Below, piece after piece: positions 52,046 to 59,952 of a DNA stretch of 64,000 nt (positions are counted from its first letter, which is position 1; each line of letters begins with the position of its first letter). The notes under the pieces were generated by a model, which saw only the letters and a list, made by a program, of their open reading frames with translations, was not told where the DNA came from and made no database searches. The position numbers and the translations under genes are program-made. The stretch comes from Chitinolyticbacter meiyuanensis. GTDB taxonomy: Bacteria > Pseudomonadota > Gammaproteobacteria > Burkholderiales > Chitinibacteraceae. The stretch covers positions 3,229,925 to 3,293,924 of the forward strand of contig NZ_CP041335.1 in the NCBI RefSeq assembly GCF_008033135.1, written 5' to 3'.

Positions 52046-52290
52046 GCCACATCCTCCATCATTTTCAAGGCATCCCGCCACAGCGCATCAATCGCCACGC
52101 TCTCGCGGTGATGATCTGGCACGTAGCGGTTGTAGTGGCTCTGGAACAGCTCGTTCATCCGCTCCCTAAGCCGGCCCATGGTCATCGACATGCGCGATTC
52201 AACGAGCGCTTCGAGCACGCGCTGATCGCCTTGGCCAAGCTCGCCGAGGCTCTTTGCCCGCTCGACATCGGGCAGCGCTTCATTTGTCAT
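52042..52290 (-). CDS. Phage hypothetical protein, 82 residues
   Basis: A helical, hydrophilic protein (RLRERMNELFQSHYNRYVPD is a landmark) with a GGAGATAGCC ribosome site. Its stop overlaps the start of copy 1 of the MSKHTPGPW gene. Not recognised; tightly packed operon context supports it as a real gene. Confidence 0.75.
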   Translation of the reverse strand: MTNEALPDVERAKSLGELGQGDQRVLEALVESRMSMTMGRLRERMNELFQSHYNRYVPDHHRESVAIDALWRDALKMMEDVA

Positions 52291-52357
52291 GGCTATCTCC
52301 TAGGCGCACGCATCCCTGCCAGGTAGAGGGCATCAGTTCGTGCGGTGGGTAGTTGGG

Positions 52358-52732
52358 TTACTTGCCTGTTACCTCGGTGATGATGGATTCGATGTTGACT
52401 TGGTCATAAGTCTGCCCTGGGCCTTCGCCGAGCCACGCATCCCATGCTCGCACCTTCACCGCCTCCGCCACGCTGCGCAGCGTGTCGCGCGATGGGTGGG
52501 TGTAGAGCTTGTAATCGCCAACTGGCAGCGATCGGCCGGCCTTAGTTAGGGCGTAGCCGGTGCCGCCGCCTTCGTACTGCTCGATCCACACCACCGGCTC
52601 AGCCGCCTGCATCTGCTCGGCGATGGCGCGTAGGGCGGCGGCCATGTTGATTGCAGCCTGATCCTCGTCCCACGACCCCTCGGGAGCCGACCAAAAAGCA
52701 TCAGCCAACGCGATCATTTCCTTTGGGCTCAT
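52358..52732 (-). CDS. Phage hypothetical protein, 124 residues
   Basis: A soluble protein with an N-terminal helical part (AAINMAAALRAIAEQMQAAEP) and a middle strand block, VVWIEQYEGGGTGYALTKAG and LPVGDYKLYTHPS, the latter a phrase common in phage early proteins. The start overlaps the stop of the upstream gene (ATGA). Function unknown. Confidence 0.75.
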   Translation of the reverse strand: MSPKEMIALADAFWSAPEGSWDEDQAAINMAAALRAIAEQMQAAEPVVWIEQYEGGGTGYALTKAGRSLPVGDYKLYTHPSRDTLRSVAEAVKVRAWDAWLGEGPGQTYDQVNIESIITEVTGK

Positions 52733-53505
52733 TTGCCTTGCTCCTGTGCGATGGCGGCGTCGATGGCCGGGCTCAACTGCGTGTCTGCATCACCGTCGTT
52801 CAGCGCCCTATCGATGGCCGTATACCCGTCGCCGCGGGCGTAGTTCGCGAGCAACCACCGATACCGCGCCGCATCCTTCCGATCCACCTCCCGCAGCGCC
52901 TGCCACTGGCGGTTAAGCTCAGCGAGCCGGTCCAATAGAGCGATTACCGTAGCCGGGCTCACCGCCGTGAAGAATGCATCCTGCTCCTTGGACAGATCAG
53001 CTCGCGAATACGGGCTATCACCGAAATAACGGTCGCCGTACAGATCGGTGAAAATTGGCTCGGCAACACTGGCCAGACGGCGCAGCTCACCCCAATCAGG
53101 TATCTCCGGCGCATCCGAGCTGGTGGCCGGAGGCACCGCGCTGTCGTCGAAGCTCGGCGCGCAATGAGCGCACATGCAGTGTCGAGTTGGCGGGTGCGGC
53201 TCGTGCGCCTGCTCACGAATTACGAACAGCAATCGCTTCCACAACTCCCTGACGGCCCATGTTTCGTTGATGCTCACATCGCCAGCGCCAGACCAGCGCG
53301 CTGCCTGGATGATTTCGTCGCTCAGTTCAGTTGGCACGATTTGGCCCACAGCCCCCGGCACGCTCGCCACGATGGCGGCCTTTTGCGCCCATGCCACGCC
53401 GTGGCGGAAGGCGTCGGAAAGCTGGCTCGGCTCTCCAACGGGGAGCCTGTGCGCGCGCAAGCCCTCTTCTTCGACCGCTGTCAGCGGCACCTTGTGCATG
53501 CTCAT
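52729..53505 (-). CDS. Ead/Ea22-like mosaic phage protein
   Basis: A 258-residue protein. Its pieces recur in phage early proteins: AAIVASVPGA, PATSSDAPEIPDWGELRRLA, and the motif AVSPATVIALLDRLAELNRQWQALREVDRKDAARYRWLL, ending in AIDAAIAQEQGK. Several pieces also occur in the gene at 56935-57639, so the two are modular relatives. A Cys-rich MCAHC lies in the middle. Two starts (53505, 53499) are possible. Role unknown. Confidence 0.8.
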   Translation of the reverse strand: MSMHKVPLTAVEEEGLRAHRLPVGEPSQLSDAFRHGVAWAQKAAIVASVPGAVGQIVPTELSDEIIQAARWSGAGDVSINETWAVRELWKRLLFVIREQAHEPHPPTRHCMCAHCAPSFDDSAVPPATSSDAPEIPDWGELRRLASVAEPIFTDLYGDRYFGDSPYSRADLSKEQDAFFTAVSPATVIALLDRLAELNRQWQALREVDRKDAARYRWLLANYARGDGYTAIDRALNDGDADTQLSPAIDAAIAQEQGK

Positions 53506-53630
53506 GGCTGTTCCTTTGCCGCTTGGGCGGCGTCTCGATACTTGTGTCTCAGCCGGTCTGGTATCGGCGCGCCGGGATAGCGCCAGACCTTGCGACGATC
53601 CTTCGGCTCACCCATGTAGTCGGTTGTCAT
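53502..53630 (-). CDS. Small phage ORF, 42 residues
   Basis: A short basic protein (MTTDYMGEPKDRRKVWRYPG at the start). Its stop overlaps the start of the downstream gene (ATGA) and its start overlaps the stop of the upstream gene by one base, exactly the packing of a real operon gene. Codon use is normal. No family recognised. Confidence 0.6.
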   Translation of the reverse strand: MTTDYMGEPKDRRKVWRYPGAPIPDRLRHKYRDAAQAAKEQP

Positions 53631-54385
53631 CACTCACCACCCTTGCCGCACTGGGCGTCTTCCGGTGGCTCGATGCCTGGGCGCATGGCGTTCGTGTCGC
53701 CGACCATGGCGCGATACCAGTTCAGCAGGGCGGCGCCGCTGCTGATGGTGTGGTGCTTGGCTTTCTCGTCGTTGCCAGCCAGCGCTGCGGCGAGTGCCTT
53801 GCCGGCCAGATAGCCAATCAGCCAGAACCAGTCTTGCGGCTGCTTGCCCGCGTCGTGCTCGACGCTCCAGCGCTCGATCTGGTGTGCTGCTTCCAGGCGC
53901 ACGGCCTCGAACCATTCGTGAGTGTGCGGAGTGTTGATACGGCCTTCCAGCTCAGCAATGCGGGCTTGCAGCGCCTCGACATCCACCTGCGGCGCGGCCG
54001 GGGTGACGATGGTTGCGCTTGGTGCTGTAGGTAACGGCATCCAATGGGTAAAGCCTTCCCCTGAAACTGGCTCGTTGAATTCATCCACCCAGCCCGGCTC
54101 AAGGTCGTGCCAATCGCTGTCACACAGGCGGCCCATCTCGCCGCAAGAGTGGTAAGGCAGACCCCAGTAGTAACCGGCGTACCGACCGAACTCTTCATGC
54201 CAAACATCTACGACGGTGCCGTCTTTCGGCGCAGTTTCAATCGGGCGCCAGCCCTCGGGCACCAAACGTGCCGCTTCGAGCATGGTGGCGTAGGCGGTGA
54301 GCTGCTCTTCCACCACTTCGTAACCCCGTCTCCCGTGGAAATGCTCAGCCCAATTGCGGGCGAGTTCTGCTGTGTGCTTGCTCAT
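53630..54385 (-). CDS. DUF551-domain phage protein
   Basis: A 251-residue protein. WRPIETAPKDGTVVDVWHEE and, later, THWMPLPTAPS are the typical DUF551 landmarks. A helical region follows (VDVEALQARIAELEGRINTPH) and then a C-terminal part with WFWLIGYLAGKALAAALAG and a Gly/Pro tail; that last module resembles those of other early phage proteins. Start MSKHTAEL resembles the MSKHTPGPW proteins. Function unknown. Confidence 0.85.
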   Translation of the reverse strand: MSKHTAELARNWAEHFHGRRGYEVVEEQLTAYATMLEAARLVPEGWRPIETAPKDGTVVDVWHEEFGRYAGYYWGLPYHSCGEMGRLCDSDWHDLEPGWVDEFNEPVSGEGFTHWMPLPTAPSATIVTPAAPQVDVEALQARIAELEGRINTPHTHEWFEAVRLEAAHQIERWSVEHDAGKQPQDWFWLIGYLAGKALAAALAGNDEKAKHHTISSGAALLNWYRAMVGDTNAMRPGIEPPEDAQCGKGGE

Positions 54386-54609
54386 GCGTGCCGCTCCTTC
54401 GCGAAGTGCGCCGCGACATCCGGGGCGAACTCCTTGATAAACGTGATCAGGTCAGCTTCGCTGATGTCGAGCTTGGCGAGCGTCTTGGCGCCGCCCCATG
54501 CCTTCGGCCCAGCGATGCGGTAGCAGCTGTCGCCGTCCTTTAGCCCCAGGTAGGCGAGCTTGCCGCCCTCGGCGTTTACCGCCACTTCCAGTTCGTAGAG
54601 GTTGCTCAT
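54382..54609 (-). CDS. Phage hypothetical protein, 75 residues
   Basis: A small soluble protein (start MSNLYELEVAVNAEGGKLAY) with an alpha/beta pattern: two N-terminal strands, a Gly-rich turn, and a C-terminal helix. It overlaps both neighbours by 4 bases. Not recognised. Confidence 0.7.
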   Translation of the reverse strand: MSNLYELEVAVNAEGGKLAYLGLKDGDSCYRIAGPKAWGGAKTLAKLDISEADLITFIKEFAPDVAAHFAKERHA

Positions 54610-55019
54610 GGCTTCATGCCCTCGATGAGCTTGAGGATGTCCAGATCGCGCTCAATGATCAATGCGCATTCGGCGGATGACTGCGAGAAGTGGCGATGGA
54701 CCTGCCGCAATGGTTTGGCGGTGAGAATCCGCTCGCTTCGGTGGTTGCAAAGATCAATTGCTTCGCGCTTCGCCGCTAGCGCCACGCGCTCGCCATACGC
54801 CCGCAGCGCGTCGTCGCGGGAGGATTGGGCGAGGGCTGCAACGCGTCTTTGATCTTGTGCCGACCAGCAATGCTGGCATTCGGCGGGGCTGCAGCGATGT
54901 ATATGGTCTCTATCAGGGCAATCCTGTTCGTGGATGTACTCGTGATCGCGCAGGATGATGTCCCGCAGCCGCGCGATCTCCGCCTGTGCTGCAGCGAGTT
55001 CGTTGTTGTGGTCGGTCAT
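54606..55019 (-). CDS. Phage hypothetical protein with CxxC motifs
   Basis: A 137-residue protein with an N-terminal coiled-coil-like helix (AAAQAEIARLRDIILRDHEY) and then a Cys/His cluster (EQDCPDRDHIHRCSPAECQHC) that could bind zinc. The C-terminal half is helical. The ATG at 55017-55019 lies 29 codons inside the open frame and follows directly on the ASCH-domain gene. Confidence 0.7.
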   Translation of the reverse strand: MTDHNNELAAAQAEIARLRDIILRDHEYIHEQDCPDRDHIHRCSPAECQHCWSAQDQRRVAALAQSSRDDALRAYGERVALAAKREAIDLCNHRSERILTAKPLRQVHRHFSQSSAECALIIERDLDILKLIEGMKP

Positions 55020-55021
55020 GG

Positions 55022-55294
55022 TCAGTTCACCTTGATTGCGAACACTCCGACCGGATCGGGGCCGAAGTGCGGATGGGTAATGGTCTTGATCGTGTATCCG
55101 CGCCATGGGCGCACGAGCCGCCGGGCGAGGTCAGATTGAGCCGGGTATCCAAGCTGCAGCACGATCCGGTCGTAGGTTCGGTCTTCGAGCCGCTTGCACC
55201 AGTACGGAGTCATCAACCGGTATTCCTCGTCCTTGGTCCCGTCCTTGATCTGGTTGAAGTAGATGGCCTTTAGCGGCAAGACGAGTGTGGTCAT
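55022..55294 (-). CDS. ASCH-domain phage protein
   Basis: A 90-residue PUA-like ASCH domain: LVLPLKAIYFNQIKDGTKDEEYRLMTP at the start, a sheet with RIVLQLGYPA, and a closing DPVGVFAIKVN. ASCH proteins bind RNA or modified nucleotides and are common in phage early regions. Start at 55292-55294 with a GGAGTA site. Confidence 0.85.
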   Translation of the reverse strand: MTTLVLPLKAIYFNQIKDGTKDEEYRLMTPYWCKRLEDRTYDRIVLQLGYPAQSDLARRLVRPWRGYTIKTITHPHFGPDPVGVFAIKVN

Positions 55295-55303
55295 GCTGTA
55301 CTC

Positions 55304-55498
55304 CTACTTGATGCGCACCAGCCGCCAGAACCAGCAGCCTCGGTGCCATGTCTTGGTGACGACGCCCAGGCCAAAGAGCCGGTGCAGCACTCTCATCGAT
55401 GATTGGTGAGTCATGCTGCAGTCGCTTGCGATGGCTTTAGCGGTCACCTGATCGTGCGTAACGAGGTACGCAAAGACGCGGTAGGCGACTGGGGGCAT
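55304..55498 (-). CDS. Small winged-helix phage protein
   Basis: A 64-residue protein resembling a winged helix: VFAYLVTHDQVTAKAIASDC, the recognition helix region THQSSMRVLHRLFGLGVV and a beta-wing TWHRGCWFWRLV. It resembles the domain of the gene at 63563-63808. DNA binding is likely. Confidence 0.7.
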   Translation of the reverse strand: MPPVAYRVFAYLVTHDQVTAKAIASDCSMTHQSSMRVLHRLFGLGVVTKTWHRGCWFWRLVRIK

Positions 55499-55506
55499 GG
55501 CTAGGC

Positions 55507-56610
55507 CTACTGCGGAACGTCTTCAAGTAGCTCCTCGGTGGCGGGCTCATTCACTGCCACGTTGGGTTGTGGCCAGCTGTACTCCTTACCCTCCAGGCGA
55601 ATCCAGAGCGCGTTTCTTCCTGCGGATATGGTGGTGAAGTCGAAGGTATTGATCCGCTCCCACGAACGAGTGCCGAACACCGCCTCAAGCACATCCGCCT
55701 TGGCTCTCTTGGCATCATTCGATGTGCCGCCGTGGTGCTTGTTGAGCAGCTCCACGATCTCGTCCAGCGCGATTTCCTTCATGCGCTTTTCTTTCTGCCA
55801 GCGTGGCTCTCCGTCTTCGGAGAAAAGCTCGGCGTTGTCGCGGCTGGTATCCACGCCAAGATGAACGCCACCGAGATTTAGGTATTCAATGTGGGGGAGA
55901 AAATCGCGGAACGTGGGGTTGGCGAACTGCTTACCGTCAATCTTCGTGCTGCGGTCCTTCAGGATCGTTGCGGTACGCCACACTTGGGGCGGGCTCTGGT
56001 TGATGTCCATCTGCTTTTCCATGAGCACCAGAATGGAAGGCTCATAGCCTGTCTCGCCCTCGGCCTTCATCTTGATGCCAGTCTTCTCCAAGTTCTTTTT
56101 GCCATCCTCGCCTTCGAAGAAGTCATATTCGTAACCAGCCCGGCCACACAGGACGATGTGGCAGTTGCTGTTCACATAGCGGTCAGTGAAGCGGCGCCAT
56201 TCCTTCTTGAGCCATGCCCAGTCACTGAATTCCAAGCCGCGCTTACGGTTCCGGCGCTGCGCGTATTCATCGCACAGCCCAGTCCAGAAGTGGCTGATAG
56301 AGTCGATCAGGAGGAAAGCCCCCTCGCTCTCTGCCTCGTCCACGGCAGTCACGAGGTCAACAAAGGCACGGGTCTTGGCAACCATCAGTTGAATGCCTGC
56401 GGCGTCGAACCGGGGCTTTACCCAGTCCGATCCTGTTTCGGTATCCAGAAACATCACTGGCTTGTCACCGCCGGGCAGGCCCTTGGCTCGCATGTGCTCG
56501 ACCATGCCGATTGCGATTTCGGTTGCAGTGTGGGTTTTTCCGTCGCCGGCGAAGCCCATGATTCCGCACTTGAGGAACGCTTGAGTGTTGGTGGCTGGCT
56601 TGAACAGCAT
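55507..56610 (-). CDS. P-loop ATPase of phage recombination type (Sak4-like)
   Basis: A 367-residue RecA-fold ATPase. Walker A is GFAGDGKT (19-26) and Walker B is in GAFLLIDSISHFW. The order of motifs and the position beside early phage genes suggest the Sak4-like or AAA-type DNA-annealing/recombination ATPase found in many prophages. The C-terminal third is helical and has no clear second domain. Role: probably single-strand DNA handling with host RecA; not proven. It is preceded by a GGAG-type site. Confidence 0.82.
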   Translation of the reverse strand: MLFKPATNTQAFLKCGIMGFAGDGKTHTATEIAIGMVEHMRAKGLPGGDKPVMFLDTETGSDWVKPRFDAAGIQLMVAKTRAFVDLVTAVDEAESEGAFLLIDSISHFWTGLCDEYAQRRNRKRGLEFSDWAWLKKEWRRFTDRYVNSNCHIVLCGRAGYEYDFFEGEDGKKNLEKTGIKMKAEGETGYEPSILVLMEKQMDINQSPPQVWRTATILKDRSTKIDGKQFANPTFRDFLPHIEYLNLGGVHLGVDTSRDNAELFSEDGEPRWQKEKRMKEIALDEIVELLNKHHGGTSNDAKRAKADVLEAVFGTRSWERINTFDFTTISAGRNALWIRLEGKEYSWPQPNVAVNEPATEELLEDVPQ

Positions 56611-56638
56611 GATGTGCTCCGGGCATAAGAAAGGCCGC

Positions 56639-56938
56639 TTATGCGGCCTGTGGTGAGTGAATCTTGCTCAGCTGCGACTGGTGCCACTTGAGCATTGCGG
56701 TATGTCGTCGGCGCCTGCCGTTGTTCATCGATACGCACGCAGCGTGCAGCTCGTTCAAGTGCGCGCGGTGCTCCATGTGCTCGTCGGCGGGCAGCATCAG
56801 GTTTGCGAGGGTGATGATGTCCTCGTGGTAGTTGTGCTCGATTTCCAATGCGATGGCCATGGCGTGGTTCAGCTCGCCGGTGTGCCATTGCATGCACAGC
56901 CAGTGCCAGGCTGCGCGGGCTAGAGTGATGGGGTTCAT
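56639..56938 (-). CDS. Phage hypothetical protein, 99 residues
   Basis: A helical protein with a Trp/His-rich N-terminus (ARAAWHWLCMQWHTGELNHA) and a basic tail. The ATG at 56936-56938 overlaps the stop of the upstream gene. It lies 28 bases before the recombination-type ATPase. Not recognised. Confidence 0.7.
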   Translation of the reverse strand: MNPITLARAAWHWLCMQWHTGELNHAMAIALEIEHNYHEDIITLANLMLPADEHMEHRAHLNELHAACVSMNNGRRRRHTAMLKWHQSQLSKIHSPQAA

Positions 56939-57639
56939 CGTTTCTGCTCCTGTGCTATGGCGGCGTCTATGGCGGCGGCTACACGCTCGCGGCCTTGCAG
57001 GCACGCGCCGGAACCGATGCTTGGCACCTCCCTATCGCAGTTCTGAATCTCCAAAACCATGCCGACCTCCGTGTAGCACTCACCGACGTATGCGTACTGC
57101 GTTAGCCACCGATACCGCGCCGCATCCTCCCGATCCTTCTCCCGCAGCGCCCGCCACTGGCGGTCGCGCTCGGTGCACACCAGCGATGTGAATTGGTAAA
57201 GCTCGTCGAGCGTTGTAACCACGTCGGAGATGAAGCCATGCATGCCGGCCTCCCGCGCCATGCGGACAACTTCGGTTTGTGCAATCTCCGGCATCTCCGG
57301 CGCACCCGAGCTGGTGGCCGGCTGCTGGGCCTCTGCAAGCTGTGCTCGCAGATTAGCGATAACTCCATCGCGGAATGCAATCGCCCCGTCGGCAATCTCC
57401 AGATTCTCGGCGATTGGTGCTAGCGGGTTCTTCCACGGTTCATGCAGACCAGTTTTCGAGCCCTCGAATGCAGGAAATTCGGCCGCCGCCTGCGGCACGC
57501 TCGCCACGATGGCGGCGGGCTTGAGCTTGGCGAAAAGAACATCGCGCCAGTATTTCGAGTTGGATCCGGCCACTCGCTGGGCCAATACCTTCGCGCACGC
57601 CTCAATCGCAGCGCGGGCGATCTGTTCGTCTCGTGTCAT
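56935..57639 (-). CDS. Ead/Ea22-like mosaic phage protein, second member
   Basis: A 234-residue protein sharing modules with the gene at 52729-53505: AAIVASVPQA, PATSSGAPEMPEI, DRQWRALREKDREDAARYRWL and AIDAAIAQEQKR. Between them the sequence is unrelated, so recombination has shuffled modules between the two genes. It begins MTRDEQIARAAIEACAKVLA. Role unknown. Confidence 0.8.
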   Translation of the reverse strand: MTRDEQIARAAIEACAKVLAQRVAGSNSKYWRDVLFAKLKPAAIVASVPQAAAEFPAFEGSKTGLHEPWKNPLAPIAENLEIADGAIAFRDGVIANLRAQLAEAQQPATSSGAPEMPEIAQTEVVRMAREAGMHGFISDVVTTLDELYQFTSLVCTERDRQWRALREKDREDAARYRWLTQYAYVGECYTEVGMVLEIQNCDREVPSIGSGACLQGRERVAAAIDAAIAQEQKR

Positions 57640-57642
57640 GGC

Positions 57643-58218
57643 TCAGCTCACTGAATCGTCATCACAACAGGCACGCCATCCCGCACATCTGCGGTCACCA
57701 TGGCGCCACGCTCGCGCATCTCCTGTACCCAGTCGCAATACAGCTGGTCGTCTGCGTGCTGGAAGGATTGCGTTGCTTCGTTCGGGGCCGGGGTCATGCT
57801 GCCCCCCCCCGGTTACTTTGGCGATTGCGGCGCGAATCTCGGCAAGGGCTTGGCCAAAGCGGCTGTCAGGATCAAAGTCCATGTAATCAGCGGCGTCCTC
57901 AACCGCGCGTACAGCATCCAGCAGCTCAGGGGCAGCTGCGATAAGCCGCGCATCTGCGTGATTGATGTTTGCGCACCAATCCGCGTGGTGTTCCCGGCCC
58001 TGGAATGGCTCAATCCAATCTGGCCTGTCGCACGCGCGGTGCATGATGTTCATGCCGTGTTCAGAAAGGTCACGCAGGCGGATTACCGCCCCTCCCATCC
58101 CCCACCGGGCAAAATCCATAACAATCAGGTCGTATTGCGGGCGCCCGCCGACGAGATCCACGCTTTTGTGCCGCTCATTAAATTCCCAACGCCACGGCCC
58201 CGGTGTGTGCTTGCTCAC
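57643..58218 (-). CDS. MSKHTPGPW-family phage protein, copy 2 (probably frameshifted)
   Basis: The open frame covers 191 codons, but only about the first 135 look authentic: they repeat copy 1 almost exactly and then continue RFGQALAEIRAAIAKVTGG. After that the frame crosses a run of nine G and reads an Arg-rich, unlikely sequence that overlaps the 49-residue gene below. One extra G would give a stop at TGA overlapping that gene's ATG, the normal ATGA junction. The start is GTG (58216-58218) where copy 1 has ATG. A frameshift or homopolymer error is likely. Confidence 0.6.
   Translation of the reverse strand: MSKHTPGPWRWEFNERHKSVDLVGGRPQYDLIVMDFARWGMGGAVIRLRDLSEHGMNIMHRACDRPDWIEPFQGREHHADWCANINHADARLIAAAPELLDAVRAVEDAADYMDFDPDSRFGQALAEIRAAIAKVTGGGQHDPGPERSNAILPARRRPAVLRLGTGDARAWRHGDRRCAGWRACCDDDSVS
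57648..57797 (-). CDS. Small phage protein, 49 residues
   Basis: A clean frame (MTPAPNEATQSFQHADDQLY ... GVPVVMTIQ) ending just before the start of the next gene at 57639. Its ATG stands 4 bases behind a run of nine G, which serves as the ribosome site. Codon use is good. No family recognised. Confidence 0.6.
   Translation of the reverse strand: MTPAPNEATQSFQHADDQLYCDWVQEMRERGAMVTADVRDGVPVVMTIQ
57802..57810. repeat. Nine-base G tract (C on plus strand)
   Basis: A G9 homopolymer on the coding (minus) strand lies across the end of copy 2 of the MSKHTPGPW gene and immediately before the ATG at 57797. Changes in length would alter the upstream reading frame and the spacing of the downstream ribosome site. 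Confidence 0.9.
57917..58217. repeat. 301-bp direct repeat, copy 2
   Basis: The partner of 51744-52044. Both flanks diverge sharply, and the next base changes the start codon from ATG to GTG. Confidence 0.95.
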
Positions 58219-58592
58219 GCTGCACTCCTCGCTAACGTTTCAATCATCTTCTCCACCCGGTTCCGCGCTTCGATGTGCGCAAGATTGCCGAGCAGCTTGT
58301 CTGCTGCAGCCTTGGCGCCTTCGAGGTCACCGGCGTGGGCCGCTGCTATTACGCTGGCTTCCAGCTGGTAATCGCCCGGCTCGTAGATCAGGCCCATCAA
58401 CACATCAACACCACTGGTGGTCTTGCTGCACTCCCAGTCGTCGCTGATCTGCTCCAGGCGCTGCTCGACGTGCTGCTGGATCAGGTGTTCTTCGTAATCG
58501 GATTGATCGACGTAACCTCGCCGTGGCAGGCGCAGTACGTTTTCTGGGTGGCACGACGGGCAGTCCGTGGCGCCGCAGTAGCAGGTGGTCAT
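58215..58592 (-). CDS. Phage hypothetical protein with N-terminal Cys cluster
   Basis: A 125-residue protein. MTTCYCGATDCPSCHPENVL has a CxC...CxxC pattern that may bind zinc; the rest is helical and acidic (EEHLIQQHVEQRLEQISDDW, AAAHAGDLEGAKAAADKLLG). Its stop overlaps the start of the MSKHTPGPW copy 2. Function unknown. Confidence 0.75.
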   Translation of the reverse strand: MTTCYCGATDCPSCHPENVLRLPRRGYVDQSDYEEHLIQQHVEQRLEQISDDWECSKTTSGVDVLMGLIYEPGDYQLEASVIAAAHAGDLEGAKAAADKLLGNLAHIEARNRVEKMIETLARSAA

Positions 58593-58948
58593 GATCTTTG
58601 CTCCCGATACGGCTGCCAGCGATATTTCAGGCGGCCATTCTTGGGGTTGCGGATTTCTGCTCCAGTCTCATCGCGCTCAACATCCCAGCAACGAACCTGC
58701 AAATCGCGCGCTTTCACGTTCTTCGCCAGCTCTTTCCATTCGTTGGCGAACTGTGGCGCGTCATACTCGGGGCTACAGCGAAGCGGTTTCATCTTCTCGA
58801 ACTGCGCTTGCGTTTCCTTGGCAAGCTCGACGAGGTAGAAATCGGCAGTCCATGGTGTTTTGCTACTGGCTCGCCGCTTGTCTACGAGCTTTTCGGCCTT
58901 CTCGCGGGCGAGCTCGTGCGTGACTCCAAATACCGCAAATGCACCCAT
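58589..58948 (-). CDS. Phage hypothetical protein, 119 residues
   Basis: A charged, helical protein (VTHELAREKAEKLVDKRRAS, FANEWKELAKNVKARDLQ) with a C-terminal strand region ending in a basic tail. Start overlap and spacing fit the operon. No family recognised. Confidence 0.7.
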   Translation of the reverse strand: MGAFAVFGVTHELAREKAEKLVDKRRASSKTPWTADFYLVELAKETQAQFEKMKPLRCSPEYDAPQFANEWKELAKNVKARDLQVRCWDVERDETGAEIRNPKNGRLKYRWQPYREQRS

Positions 58949-58950
58949 GG

Positions 58951-59142
58951 CTATTCCCCCTCGTCCTCGTCTTCGCCCGAATAAAGGCCGGGCACGCGGC
59001 TATCGGGCACTAGCTCGTCGCCCATTTCGCTAAACAACAGCACATCACCATTGCCTTGCTCGACATAGGCAACGTGGTTAACCACCCAGTGCGCTGGCAT
59101 CGCTTGCAATTCCTCGATCAGCGCTTTAACAGTCATCGTCAT
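58951..59142 (-). CDS. Small acidic phage protein, 63 residues
   Basis: A small protein with an N-terminal helix (TVKALIEELQAMPAHWVVNH) and a very acidic C-terminus. The helix with a trailing strand is common in small phage early proteins of unknown function. It overlaps the upstream gene by 4 bases. Confidence 0.65.
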   Translation of the reverse strand: MTMTVKALIEELQAMPAHWVVNHVAYVEQGNGDVLLFSEMGDELVPDSRVPGLYSGEDEDEGE

Positions 59143-59354
59143 TGCTCAATCTCCCGGAGCCGATCAAACACCCGCTTCGCGCCTTCATCCGCGCTGTCCG
59201 TGAGCTGCACACGGCCTTCGCGGACGAGCAGGCCGAGTTCGTTCAGCAGCTCAGCGCGATCCGCTGCGTCGTTGGCTGCCTGAAGATCCTTAGTGCCCAA
59301 AAAGATGGCGTCGTACACCGCGCCAAGCTCTGGCGGAAATTCCTGTGGCTTCAT
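59139..59354 (-). CDS. Small phage protein, 71 residues
   Basis: A helical, acidic protein (ANDAADRAELLNELGLLVRE is the core). It begins at an ATG overlapping the upstream gene stop. Not recognised. Confidence 0.65.
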   Translation of the reverse strand: MKPQEFPPELGAVYDAIFLGTKDLQAANDAADRAELLNELGLLVREGRVQLTDSADEGAKRVFDRLREIEQ

Positions 59355-59581
59355 GGCGCAATCCTTCCGAGTGTCTTGTAAACAATTTCACGGGCAATGC
59401 TGCGGATCTGTTGGTCGTTACCGCCATTGAGGGCAACGAACAACTGTTCAATTTCGTCGCTGACATCGCTGTTGAAAGCGAGATGTTCTTTCCCGCGCCG
59501 CTCCAGCTCATGAATGATTTCTTCATCACTCAGCTCAGGCAGGATTTCGCAGGCGTCTACGTCAACCCAAACGGATGGCAT
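59351..59581 (-). CDS. Small phage protein, 76 residues
   Basis: A helical, acidic protein starting MPSVWVDVDACEILPELSDE. The ATG at 59579-59581 with a GGAG site is preferred over a longer frame to 59740, whose first 53 codons would cross a terminator-like hairpin. It is the first gene after that hairpin. Confidence 0.7.
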   Translation of the reverse strand: MPSVWVDVDACEILPELSDEEIIHELERRGKEHLAFNSDVSDEIEQLFVALNGGNDQQIRSIAREIVYKTLGRIAP

Positions 59582-59591
59582 AGGAAGCTCC

Positions 59592-59617
59592 AAAAAGACG
59601 CCCCGGACGTGCCGGGG
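59592..59617 (-). terminator. Terminator-like hairpin inside the leftward prophage operon
   Basis: On the minus strand a 6-7 bp GC stem (GCCCCGG / CCGGGGC) with a CACGT-type loop is followed by GTCTTTTTGG. It lies between the repeat-array gene and the gene at 59581 and would stop transcripts from the leftward promoter unless they are antiterminated. Confidence 0.7.
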
Positions 59618-59952
59618 CCAGAGGAGGATGGAGATGAAGTGGTGCGAATCGCACCGGTGGTGTGTGTGGTGGCCGCAGCGGGTCGGGACTTTGGCAATTG
59701 CCCCCTCGCATTCACCACACACACCACCGCTGCAATCCACAGCGGGCCGTCCGCGACGGCGGGATTGGTCTGAAACTGCCGAGATAGCTACTTCATGGCT
59801 CTACTCCGGTGATTTCAGGCGGCATTACGCGGCGCCATGTCGCGCTTTCTCCATGGTGGGCACCCCACCGGCAGCTATGCGCCCCGCCTGTTTCGCGTCA
59901 ACGTTTAGGGGGATGTGGAGCACATAGCTGCCGCTGGAGGCCAGCGGGTTGA
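59618..59952. other. Gap between hairpin and repeat-array gene
   Basis: About 335 bases with no convincing gene. A minus-strand frame from 59740 encodes a Cys/His-rich stretch (VCGECEGAIAK, HHTHHRCDSHH) but has no ribosome site and runs through the terminator hairpin. A plus-strand frame (59851-59927) is too short to support. Confidence 0.4.

Noticed and set aside
59582..59740. Cys/His-rich N-terminal extension of the gene at 59351-59581
   Set aside because: It would run across the terminator-like hairpin, while a good ribosome site exists at the ATG at 59581.
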